From positions 1-23,022 of the forward strand of contig JAVEYH010000050.1 in NCBI GenBank assembly GCA_034003585.1: a stretch of DNA of 23,022 nt, given 5' to 3'. The notes under the pieces were generated by a model. It saw only the letters and a list, made by a program, of their open reading frames with translations. It did no database searches and had not been told where the DNA came from. Shown here in pieces: positions 8,098-16,924 of the stretch (the stretch's first letter is position 1; every line of letters begins with the position of its first letter). The position numbers and the translations under genes were made by a program. Source of the stretch: JAPXSY01 sp034003585 (lineage in GTDB: Bacteria; Verrucomicrobiota; Kiritimatiellia; RFP12; UBA1067).

Positions 8098-10356
8098 TCA
8101 CTGATCGCCGCCAGCGAACGTCCGCCTGCGGATCTCCTCCGCGTATTTCTCGATCGCCTCGGCGGGTTCGTTCAGATCCGCCATGCACTGCTTGTTCAAC
8201 TCCATGGCCGCCACCAGAAAATTCGAGGCGTCCACCTGATCGCAATACGCGCTCAAAATGACGCGCGCCCGCTTGTAATCTTTCAGCGCCCGGTAAAGTT
8301 TCGCCTCGCAGAGCAGATAGTCCCCCGTCAGTTTGGAGAGGGGAAAGACCCGCTCCCACGCCTGAAGCGCCTGGAAGGCCTCCAGATAAAAGCCCTGCTC
8401 GATCAGGATGTTCACCTGTTCGGAGGCCGCGGCGTCGCGGATGGCGGAGAGTTTCCACGCCGGCAGGCCGGCCGGCTGCTCCATGGGCGCGGACCCGGGC
8501 TCCCCGTCTTTTTTCTCGCGCCGCCGCGCGCGCGCCGCGCCGGCCGAGAGGTCCGAAAGCCGCTTCGGCGTGAGCGAGGCGGCCGTGGCCTTGGCGCGGT
8601 TCTGCACGTCGCCGTACCGTTGCGTCGCGGCATTGATGTTGCGTTCCAAAAACTCCAGATCGCCCATCCGGATCTTGGCCCACTCCCCCGCCTCGCCGCT
8701 GTCGCCCAGCAGCGGGGTGATGAGTTTCCGGGCGCCCGCCAGATCGTTGAGGTAAAGCATCATCACCTCCGCGGCCTTCAGCTTGAGCACGGCGGCGCGT
8801 CCGCCGGAGAACTCTTCGGAACTCAGTTTCAATGCCCACTGGATGGCCTCCTGCGGCTTGCGCGGCCCCAGGGAAAAGAGGAAGATATCCTCCAGCAGCC
8901 CCTGCCGTTCGGGCGTCAGCCGTTTCTTGAAGAACGGCCAGCGCTGCGTGACGATGTACTCCGTCAGCGCATTGGCGCCGGAGAGATCCAGCACGCGGAA
9001 AAGGTTGTTGAACATGGCGTCGTCCCACGCGGCGGTCGGATCGGCCTTGTCGGGATACGCCTTCAGCATGCTGTAGCAGGCCCGCTTGAACATGTACCGC
9101 GTCTGCTCCTCATCCAGGCTGCTGCTGTCGAACGTGTGGGCGAACAGGACCGTGGCGCAGGCCGCGCGCCGGCCCGCGGCCTCGGCCGTCAGCGTAACCC
9201 TGCCGTAGCGCTGCCCCTTGAAGAGCCAGTGCGTCTCCGGCCCCTCGGCCAGCGCGTTCGGCGCCTCCTCGAAACTCCAACGGTAGCGGGTCTCTTTCGG
9301 GTTGCCCTCCGTGCGGGCTTTCAGCGTATAGGCGATCCGCGGCTCCTCCCCCTCCATCGCGAACAGGCAGTCGGGCACGGCATCGAAGGCGGCGGCCACC
9401 CCCGCCTGCGACCGGACCTCGAGCAGCGTGCAGTCACCGGTTTTGACCACATGCTCGTCCTTGACTTTGGCGGTTTCGTACATCGACGTGCCGGGGTACC
9501 GCAGATCGGCGGCGCGCGGTCCGCCCAGCTCCTCCATCGTGGTTTTGGACGTGCGCCAAGTGAACATCATGGGGCCGACATCCTGTCCCCCGGGGCTGAA
9601 GCCGAAAAGCTCCACCCGGTGCAGGCCGGCCGTCAGGTTGACCTCGCCCCCCAGTCCGCCCTGTTTCTCGTTTTTCTTGGAGAGCGGCACCGGCTTGCCG
9701 TCGATCACGATCTCCATCTCGCCGGAGCGGGTCATCGGCGCGACCCATGTGGGGCCGGGGGCCGTGACCTCGACGTGGGCCAGCAGATAGATCGCGTTCC
9801 CGCCGGGCTTCCACCCGCAGATCGCCAGCGGGACCGATTCGCCCTGCCAGGTGCCGGCCGACCACGCCTGGTTGTGGAAATGGGTCTTGGCGTCCACGGT
9901 GCCCAGCCGGCTGAGTTTCTGCGCCGCGGCTTTGGCGCTGGTGCCGTTGACCTCACAGCGGATGGCGCTGGGGGTCAGCCCGCTTGCCGGGGTCCACGTC
10001 GCGAGCTTTTTCGCGCCCCGGACATACAGCACCGCACTCTTGCCCTCTTTCGGGGCTGCGAAGACCACGGCGCACCCGATCTCCTTGGCGTGCCACAGCA
10101 CCGCGCTTTTGAGCGGATTCCCCGCCTCGTCGAACGCGAGCGGCTCGGGGAAGGGGCCCGGCAGGCTCCCGCCGTCAGGGAGCTTCACGTAATAGCCGGC
10201 ACCCGGATGGCTGGGCGCCTGCGTCAGCCCCACCGCAAAGCGGATCGGCGCGTCCCGGACCGCCCACTCGCCGGGCTCCGCGGCCCGGCCGCACAATCCG
10301 GCCGCCAAGGCCGCCGGAAGGAGGCACCGCATCGCGTTCCGCATGGTCGTTGTCAT
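8098..10356 (-). CDS. Exported TPR-like protein of unknown function
   Basis: A 752-residue protein with a signal peptide (hydrophobic LLPAALAAGLCG within the first 25 residues). The N-terminal half is beta-rich, including a stretch with VEVTAPGPTWVAPMTRSGEM and GLHRVELFGFSPGG that resembles PA14- or jelly-roll-type sheets; this is a pattern judgement. The C-terminal third is helical with TPR-like units, for example around EQGFYLEAFQALQAWERVFP and ALKDYKRARVILSAYC, ending in a Lys/Glu-rich helix. Several ATGs are possible at 10362, 10356 and 10344; I took 10356, which has AGGG six bases upstream. It starts 40 bases after the stop of the DUF4175-like gene. It probably acts as a periplasmic scaffold that binds partner proteins. 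Confidence 0.82.
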   Translation of the reverse strand: MTTTMRNAMRCLLPAALAAGLCGRAAEPGEWAVRDAPIRFAVGLTQAPSHPGAGYYVKLPDGGSLPGPFPEPLAFDEAGNPLKSAVLWHAKEIGCAVVFAAPKEGKSAVLYVRGAKKLATWTPASGLTPSAIRCEVNGTSAKAAAQKLSRLGTVDAKTHFHNQAWSAGTWQGESVPLAICGWKPGGNAIYLLAHVEVTAPGPTWVAPMTRSGEMEIVIDGKPVPLSKKNEKQGGLGGEVNLTAGLHRVELFGFSPGGQDVGPMMFTWRTSKTTMEELGGPRAADLRYPGTSMYETAKVKDEHVVKTGDCTLLEVRSQAGVAAAFDAVPDCLFAMEGEEPRIAYTLKARTEGNPKETRYRWSFEEAPNALAEGPETHWLFKGQRYGRVTLTAEAAGRRAACATVLFAHTFDSSSLDEEQTRYMFKRACYSMLKAYPDKADPTAAWDDAMFNNLFRVLDLSGANALTEYIVTQRWPFFKKRLTPERQGLLEDIFLFSLGPRKPQEAIQWALKLSSEEFSGGRAAVLKLKAAEVMMLYLNDLAGARKLITPLLGDSGEAGEWAKIRMGDLEFLERNINAATQRYGDVQNRAKATAASLTPKRLSDLSAGAARARRREKKDGEPGSAPMEQPAGLPAWKLSAIRDAAASEQVNILIEQGFYLEAFQALQAWERVFPLSKLTGDYLLCEAKLYRALKDYKRARVILSAYCDQVDASNFLVAAMELNKQCMADLNEPAEAIEKYAEEIRRRTFAGGDQ

Positions 10357-10370
10357 ACGCATCCCTGTCC

Positions 10371-10392
10371 CGGCCCCCCGCGCGCGGGGCCG
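10371..10392. other. GC-rich hairpin in the gap before the TPR gene
   Basis: CGGCCCC (10371-10377) pairs with GGGGCCG (10386-10392). In another register CCCCGCGCGCGGGG (10376-10389) is a perfect 14-nt palindrome. It fills the 40-base gap between the DUF4175-like stop and the TPR gene start. There is no U tract, so a terminator is unlikely. Confidence 0.45.
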
Positions 10393-10396
10393 CACG

Positions 10397-13300
10397 TTAC
10401 AGCTCCTCGTTGAGCTTTTTGTAATAATCGGCGTTCAGCCCCCGGTACTTGGCGGGCGCCAGATCCTGCTCGGCCTCGATCACATCCGTCAGGGACGAGG
10501 TGGCGACGCCGCCGTCCAGCGTGGTCGCGCTGCCCTCGCCGAGCTCCGTCTTGGCTTTCTTCAGGGCGCCGATCGCCTTGCGCCGCAGCTCGGCCACCTG
10601 CCCGATCGGCACCCCCTTGGAAATCGCGTCCGACGCCTGCCGGATATGGTGCGCGGCCGTTTTCAGCGAGTCGGTGCGCAGCCCCTTGAGGGACGCCTGC
10701 GCGTACGACTGGTCGGCCTTGCGCGCCATCTGCTCCATGAACTGACCCCACGAGCCGGCCTCGGTGGCGTCCATGCGCTCGGTGCCGCCGCTGTCGCCCC
10801 AGTCGTCGCCTTTGCCGGAGCCCAGCTTGCCGCCGCCGGTGGCCTTGGTTTTCGCCTCGCCGTCCGCCGTGACCTGGCCCGACTGGGTCGGATCCTGCGT
10901 CCGGCGCGCCTCGATGTTCTCGTCGCCCTCGGTGATGGTTCCCGAACCCGCGGCGCTTTCGCCGCTCGACATGCCCTGCCGCCCGACATTCGACCGGCCG
11001 TCCTGCTCTTTGTGATCCGGCGTCGAGTTCCCCGATTTGCCTTTTGCGGAGAAGGTGGTGGTGTCGCCCTCGGTGATCAGCCCGCCCATCTCCATGTCCG
11101 GCACCGCCTGGTTGATGGCGCCGTCGTCCGCCTCCTTGTCCAGTTCCTTATCGATGTCCAGCAGATCGCCGATGATGTCCTCCATCGCGGTCTGCAGGGG
11201 CGTCAGCGCGACGCCCTCCGGCATCTCTTCCTTGTCGAAGGCCTCATCCGTCACTTTGGTGGTGTCGGGCTTCTCCCCCAGCCACATCTCGAAATCGTCC
11301 AGCAGCTCCTCGGCCTTCTCCATCGCGTCCAGATAGTGCTCGCGCTTCATGACGGCCTTCTCTTTGACCGGGCCTCCCTGCGGATCCTTTTCGCCGGAGT
11401 CCTTCTCCTGGGTCACCTCCTCGAACACCGAGTAGAGATCCTCCACCAGATCGTTGCCGACATTCAGGTGCGCGAAAATGTCCAGGTCGCGCGGAATCTG
11501 GAGCATCGCCTCCTCGATGTTCTTGCGGATCTCCTCGGCCTCCTGCTCCATGATGTCGAAGTCCTCGGTGTTCCGGTCGCGGGTCTCGGCGATTTTGTCC
11601 ATCTCCTCCTTCAGCCGCTTCTCGACCGCCTTGAGCTTCTCCAGTTTCGCCCCGGCGGTCTGGATCGCATCGATCATCTCCTCGCGCGACTCCTTTTCCT
11701 CCTGCGCCTGAACCTCCTCGAAACGTTTGCGCACGGCGGTCAGCTTGTCATACGCGCTCCGCGCGTGCGGGAGGGCCTCGCGCGCCGCGTTCGCCTCCAG
11801 TTGCTCGGCGGCCAGCAGCATGTCGTCCGTGATCTTCTGCTGTTTGCAGAACGCGGCGACCGATTCGAGAAACGCGCTCTGCGATTTGTCCTCTCCCTGC
11901 CCCGACGCCGCCTCGGCGGCGCACGCCTGGATAAAGGCCGTCACCTCCGAACTCAGCGCGTCCTGCTCATCCACCAGCGAGGCCGCGACCGCCACGCCCT
12001 GTGTGGCGCACTGGGAGGTGACCCGAACGATCTTGGCCTGTCCGGTGAGGATGCCGTCCAGCATCCCGATCAGGGAGCTGGTGCCCTGGTTCTCCTGGGC
12101 TTTGGCCGCCGACTCCCCGGCAAAGGTCAGCTGGCGGAGGATTTTCTCCTGCATCGACAGGGCCTTGCCGGCTTGCCGGTCTTTCTCCGCGGTCCCGCCC
12201 GCGTCCGGAACCGCCCGCAGCGCGGGGATCACCTCATGCAGCTCGTTCAGATAGAGCTTTTTGACTGTCGGCACCAGGTTCCCGAGACTCCTCCCCCCGC
12301 CCCGCTCCAGCAGCAGCCGGACCGCCTGCCGGATCTCCTCCTGCTTTTTGGCGGTCTCCTCCCATTGCTCCGGGGTGCTGCCGGCCAACGCGCCGCGAAG
12401 CTGCGTGACCTTGCGGAGGTTCTCGCGCTGGAGAAGGATGGCCCGCTCCAGGCTCTCCGTGCCCTGTTTGACCAGCTCCTCCCGCTTCTTCGCCGCCTGA
12501 TCCGTCTCGTCCAGCTCGAACACCAGCGGACCGGAGACCGTGGTCTGGCCGTTGTCCCCGCGGTTGTCCCGGGCCTCAATCCGCATCACCAGCGTACCGG
12601 TGTCCGTTGTCTTGCGGACCGCGCCCTTCCACAGCGCCGAGAACTCTTTGCCCCGGATCTCCGCCGCGGAAAAGGTCTTCAGCACCTTGGGCCGCGCCGC
12701 GGGCTCGTCCGTCTTGGGGATCGACACGATGACGATCTCCCCGAACCCGTAATCATCCGACACCGAGAAATCGATCGTGGGCGCCATGCCGGGCGGCAGC
12801 GGCACGGGTTTCTGCGGATACCGGACCGCCAGCGCCGGAGGCCGGTCCGGCAGGAGATTGAACCCCACCGTGCTCTCGGCCTTGTCGCCCTCCACGCTCT
12901 CCGCGGTGAGGAGGAGGGCCACGCCGTTGGTGACCACGAGCGCGACGGTCCCGCCCGGCTTCTCCCCTTTGTCCGCGAACTCCATTGGATCGCCGCCCCA
13001 GCCGGACACCACCAGCGAGCGCAGCGGCGCGTTGCACCGGACCGCGAGCTCGACGCGGGACCCGGCCGGGATGTCGAGGGCCGTCGCCTGCGCGTCAACC
13101 CGTTTCGCGGGCAGGCGCGTATAGGCGGGCGGCGTCACCTTCAGGGCCACGGCGCGGAACGCCAGGGGCGGCCGCAGGGTGATCGCGCTCCACTCCGGCG
13201 GGTACGCGTCCCCCGCGCGGAACCGGTACTTCAGGTCCGTGGTGACTTTGGGGATCACATGCTGGAACCGCTCGGCCGCGCCCCCCTGGAGCGTGCCCAA

Positions 13301-13999
13301 GCGGTAGGTCTTCTGCTCGCCGTCGGCCGGACGGATATCCAGAAGCACCGTGTGCCCGGCCCGGCCCTCCACCTCGCACGCCAGCGTGAGCACGCCGCCC
13401 TGCAGGACGGTCGCGTCGCCGGGGCTCACGCGGAGGATGCGGGTCAGGCTGACCGGCGTGAACGCCGCGAAGGGGTTCAGCACCCGCGCCATCGCCACGG
13501 GCCACGCCTGCCCCGCAAACGGCAGCGGCAGCAGCAGCAGCAGCAGCGACGTGCCCAGCGCGAGCTGCGCCCGGCGCAGCAGCCGCCGGTCCTTCATCAT
13601 GCGGAAATCCAAACCGCCCCAGTGCGGGATCTCCATTTTCACATACGCCGCGACAAAGGAGTCTTTGACGCGGAACGCGGAGAACAGCAGAAAGTTGATC
13701 AGATGGTTGTCGAGCTGCGGGAAGGTCCGCTCCACGCGGACCGCCACCGCCTCGGGGGTGTGGCGCCGCGCGAGCGCGCGGAAGACCAGCCCCGCGGTCA
13801 CGCCCGCCCCCGCCACCAGCACGGCCCAGGCCAGCAGCCGCCCGTTGCGGCCGTACCGGACCAGCAGGTCGACGCCCGCCAGGCAGAAGACCAGCGTCCC
13901 GAACAGCGCGAGCCCGGCCGTGAGCCGGAACTCCGCCTGCCAGCGGTTCAGCAGCCGGCCGATCTTCTCAAGCTGTCCGATCAATACGGATGGTGCCAT
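10397..13999 (-). CDS. DUF4175-like large membrane protein
   Basis: A 1200-residue protein with three predicted membrane helices (about 26-47, 55-75 and 146-166). A large soluble part with Ig-like beta modules follows; the TPPAYTRLP and DDYGFGEI motifs (near 305 and 415) are typical of DUF4175-like proteins in PVC bacteria and Bacteroidetes. Long Glu/Lys-rich coiled coils follow (about 495-620 and 740-900), then a Gly/Ser/Asp-rich tract (about 980-1085) and a short helical C terminus with Ala/Lys repeats. The ATG at 13999 has GGAG seven bases upstream. Its place between the VWA genes and the MoxR gene suggests a membrane scaffold for the complex. DUF4175 has no known biochemical role to my knowledge. 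The family call rests on layout and motifs only. Confidence 0.8.
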   Translation of the reverse strand: MAPSVLIGQLEKIGRLLNRWQAEFRLTAGLALFGTLVFCLAGVDLLVRYGRNGRLLAWAVLVAGAGVTAGLVFRALARRHTPEAVAVRVERTFPQLDNHLINFLLFSAFRVKDSFVAAYVKMEIPHWGGLDFRMMKDRRLLRRAQLALGTSLLLLLLPLPFAGQAWPVAMARVLNPFAAFTPVSLTRILRVSPGDATVLQGGVLTLACEVEGRAGHTVLLDIRPADGEQKTYRLGTLQGGAAERFQHVIPKVTTDLKYRFRAGDAYPPEWSAITLRPPLAFRAVALKVTPPAYTRLPAKRVDAQATALDIPAGSRVELAVRCNAPLRSLVVSGWGGDPMEFADKGEKPGGTVALVVTNGVALLLTAESVEGDKAESTVGFNLLPDRPPALAVRYPQKPVPLPPGMAPTIDFSVSDDYGFGEIVIVSIPKTDEPAARPKVLKTFSAAEIRGKEFSALWKGAVRKTTDTGTLVMRIEARDNRGDNGQTTVSGPLVFELDETDQAAKKREELVKQGTESLERAILLQRENLRKVTQLRGALAGSTPEQWEETAKKQEEIRQAVRLLLERGGGRSLGNLVPTVKKLYLNELHEVIPALRAVPDAGGTAEKDRQAGKALSMQEKILRQLTFAGESAAKAQENQGTSSLIGMLDGILTGQAKIVRVTSQCATQGVAVAASLVDEQDALSSEVTAFIQACAAEAASGQGEDKSQSAFLESVAAFCKQQKITDDMLLAAEQLEANAAREALPHARSAYDKLTAVRKRFEEVQAQEEKESREEMIDAIQTAGAKLEKLKAVEKRLKEEMDKIAETRDRNTEDFDIMEQEAEEIRKNIEEAMLQIPRDLDIFAHLNVGNDLVEDLYSVFEEVTQEKDSGEKDPQGGPVKEKAVMKREHYLDAMEKAEELLDDFEMWLGEKPDTTKVTDEAFDKEEMPEGVALTPLQTAMEDIIGDLLDIDKELDKEADDGAINQAVPDMEMGGLITEGDTTTFSAKGKSGNSTPDHKEQDGRSNVGRQGMSSGESAAGSGTITEGDENIEARRTQDPTQSGQVTADGEAKTKATGGGKLGSGKGDDWGDSGGTERMDATEAGSWGQFMEQMARKADQSYAQASLKGLRTDSLKTAAHHIRQASDAISKGVPIGQVAELRRKAIGALKKAKTELGEGSATTLDGGVATSSLTDVIEAEQDLAPAKYRGLNADYYKKLNEEL

Positions 14000-14019
14000 A
14001 TCCCGTCTCCGTGCCCCCG

Positions 14020-14037
14020 GCCGCGCTCAGGCGCGGC
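14020..14037. other. 7-bp GC hairpin between genes
   Basis: GCCGCGC and GCGCGGC form a perfect 7-bp stem with a 4-base loop in the 44-base gap between the small secreted protein and the DUF4175-like gene. No U tract follows on the minus strand. Confidence 0.45.
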
Positions 14038-14043
14038 GCCGCC

Positions 14044-14697
14044 TCATTGCGTCACCCGTGCCTTTTCCGGCAATTTGACGATCTTCAGGTTGGTCACATA
14101 GAAATTGCCGTCCTTGAAATACGTCGCGCCCGGCACGTACATGAGCACCGTGATGTAGCGGACCTTTTTCAGGTGGCTGTACGCGACCGGCGAAACCTTC
14201 TCGTTGGGGATGGTGACGCGCATGTTTTTCCATACCGCCCCTTTGGCCGTGACGTACTCCGCCTTGTACATCCGCCGCAGGTTCTGCAGGTTCGGGGTTT
14301 CGTCCGGCGAAATGCCCGGCTTGAGGTTGTACCCCTGGAACAGGATGTTCACCGCCACATTCTCCACACAGATGTCAAAGGTGCACTCGTAGCGGTCCCC
14401 GGGCTCATACGGGATCAGCGGGGTCTCGACCTTCGTCTCGAACCCGCTCGGCACCGCCATCTTCAGCACCTTTTCCTTGGCCCGGAACACCGGCAGCACC
14501 GAGGCGTTCTTGTGGTTGCCCATCTGGTGCTTGTTGCGGGTCCAGTCATAATCGGTGTGCCACCCGTCCAGCGGCCCCTTGGCGGAGGTGAAGTCGCTGT
14601 TGTAACAGTAGTTGGTCACCGCGGGCGCCGCGCGCGACACCGACACCGCCAGGACCCACGCGCAAAGCCACACAACACCTTTTCCGATCCGTTTCAT
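14044..14697 (-). CDS. Small secreted beta-rich protein, carbohydrate-binding-like
   Basis: A 217-residue exported protein. The signal peptide runs to about residue 24 (MKRIGKGVVWLCAWVLAVSV then SRAAPA). The mature part begins NYCYNSDFTSAKGPLDGW and later has IPYEPGDRYECTFDICVENV and TVLMYVPGATYFKDGNFYV. This pattern resembles the jelly-roll CBM_4_9 type of carbohydrate-binding module, where an N-terminal NxDF and late strand motifs are common; I cannot confirm ligand residues. The ATG at 14697 has GGGAGG seven bases upstream; a longer reading to 14808 overlaps the upstream gene and lacks support. It is wedged between the second VWA gene and the DUF4175-like gene. It may bind a wall or surface glycan, or be only a structural partner. 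Confidence 0.78.
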   Translation of the reverse strand: MKRIGKGVVWLCAWVLAVSVSRAAPAVTNYCYNSDFTSAKGPLDGWHTDYDWTRNKHQMGNHKNASVLPVFRAKEKVLKMAVPSGFETKVETPLIPYEPGDRYECTFDICVENVAVNILFQGYNLKPGISPDETPNLQNLRRMYKAEYVTAKGAVWKNMRVTIPNEKVSPVAYSHLKKVRYITVLMYVPGATYFKDGNFYVTNLKIVKLPEKARVTQ

Positions 14698-14708
14698 CCG
14701 CACCCTCC

Positions 14709-14722
14709 CGGTCGCGTGACCG
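14709..14722. other. 5-bp hairpin between genes
   Basis: CGGTC and GACCG form a stem with loop GCGT in the 26-base gap after the second VWA gene. It lies just upstream of the ribosome site of the small secreted protein, so it could limit or couple its translation; chance is possible. Confidence 0.3.
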
Positions 14723-14723
14723 C

Positions 14724-16922
14724 CTACGTGAGATTCCGGAATTTCCGGATAATCCATTCCAAAGCGATTAAGGTTATTAGCATACCAAGAATCGCCCAAT
14801 GCTGCCAATACGTCTTATACTCGAAGACGCTCTGCTCGACCCGCCTCGGCGTCACGGACTGCAGCGCGCGGTCCAGCTCGTCCGCGGAATCGAAGTGCGC
14901 GCCGCCGCTGTTCGCCGCGATCGCCCGCAGCACGGAAAGCTCCGCGGGCCGGGGAATGGACTCCGGCGAGTAGGGCTTCACCGAGAAGAAGGCCGGCTCG
15001 GATTCCAGCCGCTGCCCCCGCGCCTCCGAAACCCCGGCCGCCGCGTACATTCCGGCGGCTTCGCCTTTGACCTTCACGCTGAAGGCCGGCACCGCCTTGC
15101 CCTCCAGCACCTGATCCTCCCGGGCCGCCATGGCGAACGGGACCACCCGCTTGTCCGGAAGGGTGATCTCCGCTTTCACGGCCGCGCCCTCGGGCGGGCC
15201 GTCCCCGCCGCCCACCCACCGGGCGGTGACCTCGATCTCCTCGTTCAGGAAGCAGGCCTCGCGGTCGAGAAAGACCTCCCAGCTCCGCCCCTCGATCTGG
15301 TCGGCCTTGGGCGACAGCCACGAGAGCAGCTGGTGCCAGAAGCGCGGATAGGGATTGGTTTGGAGCGCGTCGGCGCTCAGCTGCCACTTCCACAGCGAAT
15401 CCGAGAACACGGCCACCACCTTGCCCTGCCCGAAATCCTGGGCGAGGATCATCGGCTGCGGCCCGCTTTCGCTGCGGACCTCCACCAGCACCCGCGCCGC
15501 GGCCGAGGGCTCCACCCCCTGGAAGATCGAGAGCACCGCCGGGATCTTCCGCCAGAACTCGGCATCCCCGCCGAAGGCCGCGTGCGAACGCCCCTGCTCG
15601 GTCAGGCTCACGGCGAACTCACCCTCCCGCGCCTTGCCCGAAAAGGCTTTGGCGGGCAGCAGCCCCTTCAGCGGCGTCTTCGCGAACCCGTCCGGCGCCC
15701 AGGCCTTGCTGCCCCCGAGCAGCACCAGGCTCCCCCCCGCCTCCACAAACTTCACCAGCGCGCGCGCGCGCTCCTCCCCCAGCTCCTCGCCGCTCAGGTT
15801 TCCCACCACCACGATCTTGAACTGCGCGAGCTGCGCCTCCCCCATGTCCGGCGCGACCTCGCCGCTGACCCCGTACGTCATGAACTTCCCCTTGGGGCCC
15901 TTGAGGAAAATGGCGGGGCTGACCTGCTTGCTCTCGCGCAGCACGCGGGAGAGATATTTGGACTCCCACCGCGGCGGGCCCTCCACGTACATCAGGCGGT
16001 TCTTGGCGTCCAGCACCTGCACCACCACCGAGGACTCGTTGTCCCCGGTCTGCGACTCGCCGGACAGCGCGGGCAGCGCGACCCGGTAGGTGTTGACGCC
16101 GATGGCCGCGTGGTCCAGCTTGAACACCACTTCGCGCGACCCGCCGCCTTCGGGGATCTGCGTCTCGATGCGCTGCAGCAGCACGTCGTCCTTGAAAAGC
16201 TGCACCGCGAAGGGCTGGCCCTTGGTCCCCTGCCCCGACAGCACGGCCTTGAGCTCCGACTGCCACCCGACCGTGACGCGCCGCGGCGTGCTGAGCGTCT
16301 CCACGCGGATATCCGGCTCCTCCTCCCAGATCGCCTCCCGCTCCAGCGCCAGGGTGTAAATCGGGAAGGGGCGCTTCTCCATCGCCCACTCTTTGAACGC
16401 CTCGCGCGTGTCCAGCCCGTCGCTGAGCAGCAGGCACCCCGTCACGTCCACGCCCGCGTACCGGCCCGCGAGCTTCTTGAGCGCCTCACGCAACAGCGTG
16501 GCCTCCCCCCCGGGCTCGCGCCCGACGAGCTCCGCCAGCGCGGTCTTCTGCTGGAGATCCGCGGAAAACGGATAGACCTCGACCTCGCATTTCTCGGCCA
16601 TGCCGGGCACCCACGGCATCTGCAGCACCGCCTGCGCCGCCTGCCAGCGGTTGGTCATCCCCTTAGCCGGGGTCATCGTCATGCTCCGGGACTCGTCGAC
16701 CAGCACCAGAAAACGGGTCTTCTGCTCCAGCGTTTCGACGCGCTTCTCCCCGGGCAGAAGCAGGCACCACCCCAGCAGCAGGAAGAAACAGATCCGCGAA
16801 AAAAGCATCGCCAGCATCGGGCCGTCCCGCTTCACAAACAGGGCGTACCCGGCCCCGGTGGCCGCCAAAGCCGCCAGAACCCCGGCCGCAACGGCGGCGG
16901 TCGGCGCGAGATGGTCGTACAT
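14724..16922 (-). CDS. Membrane VWA protein with GATase-like domain
   Basis: A 732-residue membrane protein. Two N-terminal helices (about 7-29 and 38-56) precede a VWA domain with an intact metal-site motif Asp76-x-Ser78-x-Ser80 (DESRSM) and a later LLLSDGLDT strand. A beta-rich region follows, then a section with VKFVEAGGSLVLLGGSKAW that resembles the glutamine amidotransferase-like fold without an evident catalytic Cys. A single C-terminal helix (about 707-724) ends in a basic tail. The bulk should lie in the periplasm. The ATG at 16922 comes two bases after the TGA of the upstream BatA-like gene, a strong sign of coupling; a longer in-frame reading to 17051 is inside that gene and was not used. 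It is probably a partner of the MoxR ATPase system. Confidence 0.87.
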   Translation of the reverse strand: MYDHLAPTAAVAAGVLAALAATGAGYALFVKRDGPMLAMLFSRICFFLLLGWCLLLPGEKRVETLEQKTRFLVLVDESRSMTMTPAKGMTNRWQAAQAVLQMPWVPGMAEKCEVEVYPFSADLQQKTALAELVGREPGGEATLLREALKKLAGRYAGVDVTGCLLLSDGLDTREAFKEWAMEKRPFPIYTLALEREAIWEEEPDIRVETLSTPRRVTVGWQSELKAVLSGQGTKGQPFAVQLFKDDVLLQRIETQIPEGGGSREVVFKLDHAAIGVNTYRVALPALSGESQTGDNESSVVVQVLDAKNRLMYVEGPPRWESKYLSRVLRESKQVSPAIFLKGPKGKFMTYGVSGEVAPDMGEAQLAQFKIVVVGNLSGEELGEERARALVKFVEAGGSLVLLGGSKAWAPDGFAKTPLKGLLPAKAFSGKAREGEFAVSLTEQGRSHAAFGGDAEFWRKIPAVLSIFQGVEPSAAARVLVEVRSESGPQPMILAQDFGQGKVVAVFSDSLWKWQLSADALQTNPYPRFWHQLLSWLSPKADQIEGRSWEVFLDREACFLNEEIEVTARWVGGGDGPPEGAAVKAEITLPDKRVVPFAMAAREDQVLEGKAVPAFSVKVKGEAAGMYAAAGVSEARGQRLESEPAFFSVKPYSPESIPRPAELSVLRAIAANSGGAHFDSADELDRALQSVTPRRVEQSVFEYKTYWQHWAILGMLITLIALEWIIRKFRNLT

Positions 16923-16924
16923 GA

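Noticed and set aside
13510..13545. A (CAG)n-like microsatellite
   Set aside because: It encodes the Leu-rich third membrane helix of the DUF4175-like protein, where repeated CTG codons are expected. A similar tract at about 18918-18975 encodes a BatA-like membrane helix.
10343..14101. A 1252-codon plus-strand open frame opposite the DUF4175-like gene
   Set aside because: It is antisense to a gene with clear domains and membrane helices; its product is rich in Arg, His, Gln and Pro with no motif, as expected for a shadow in GC-rich DNA.
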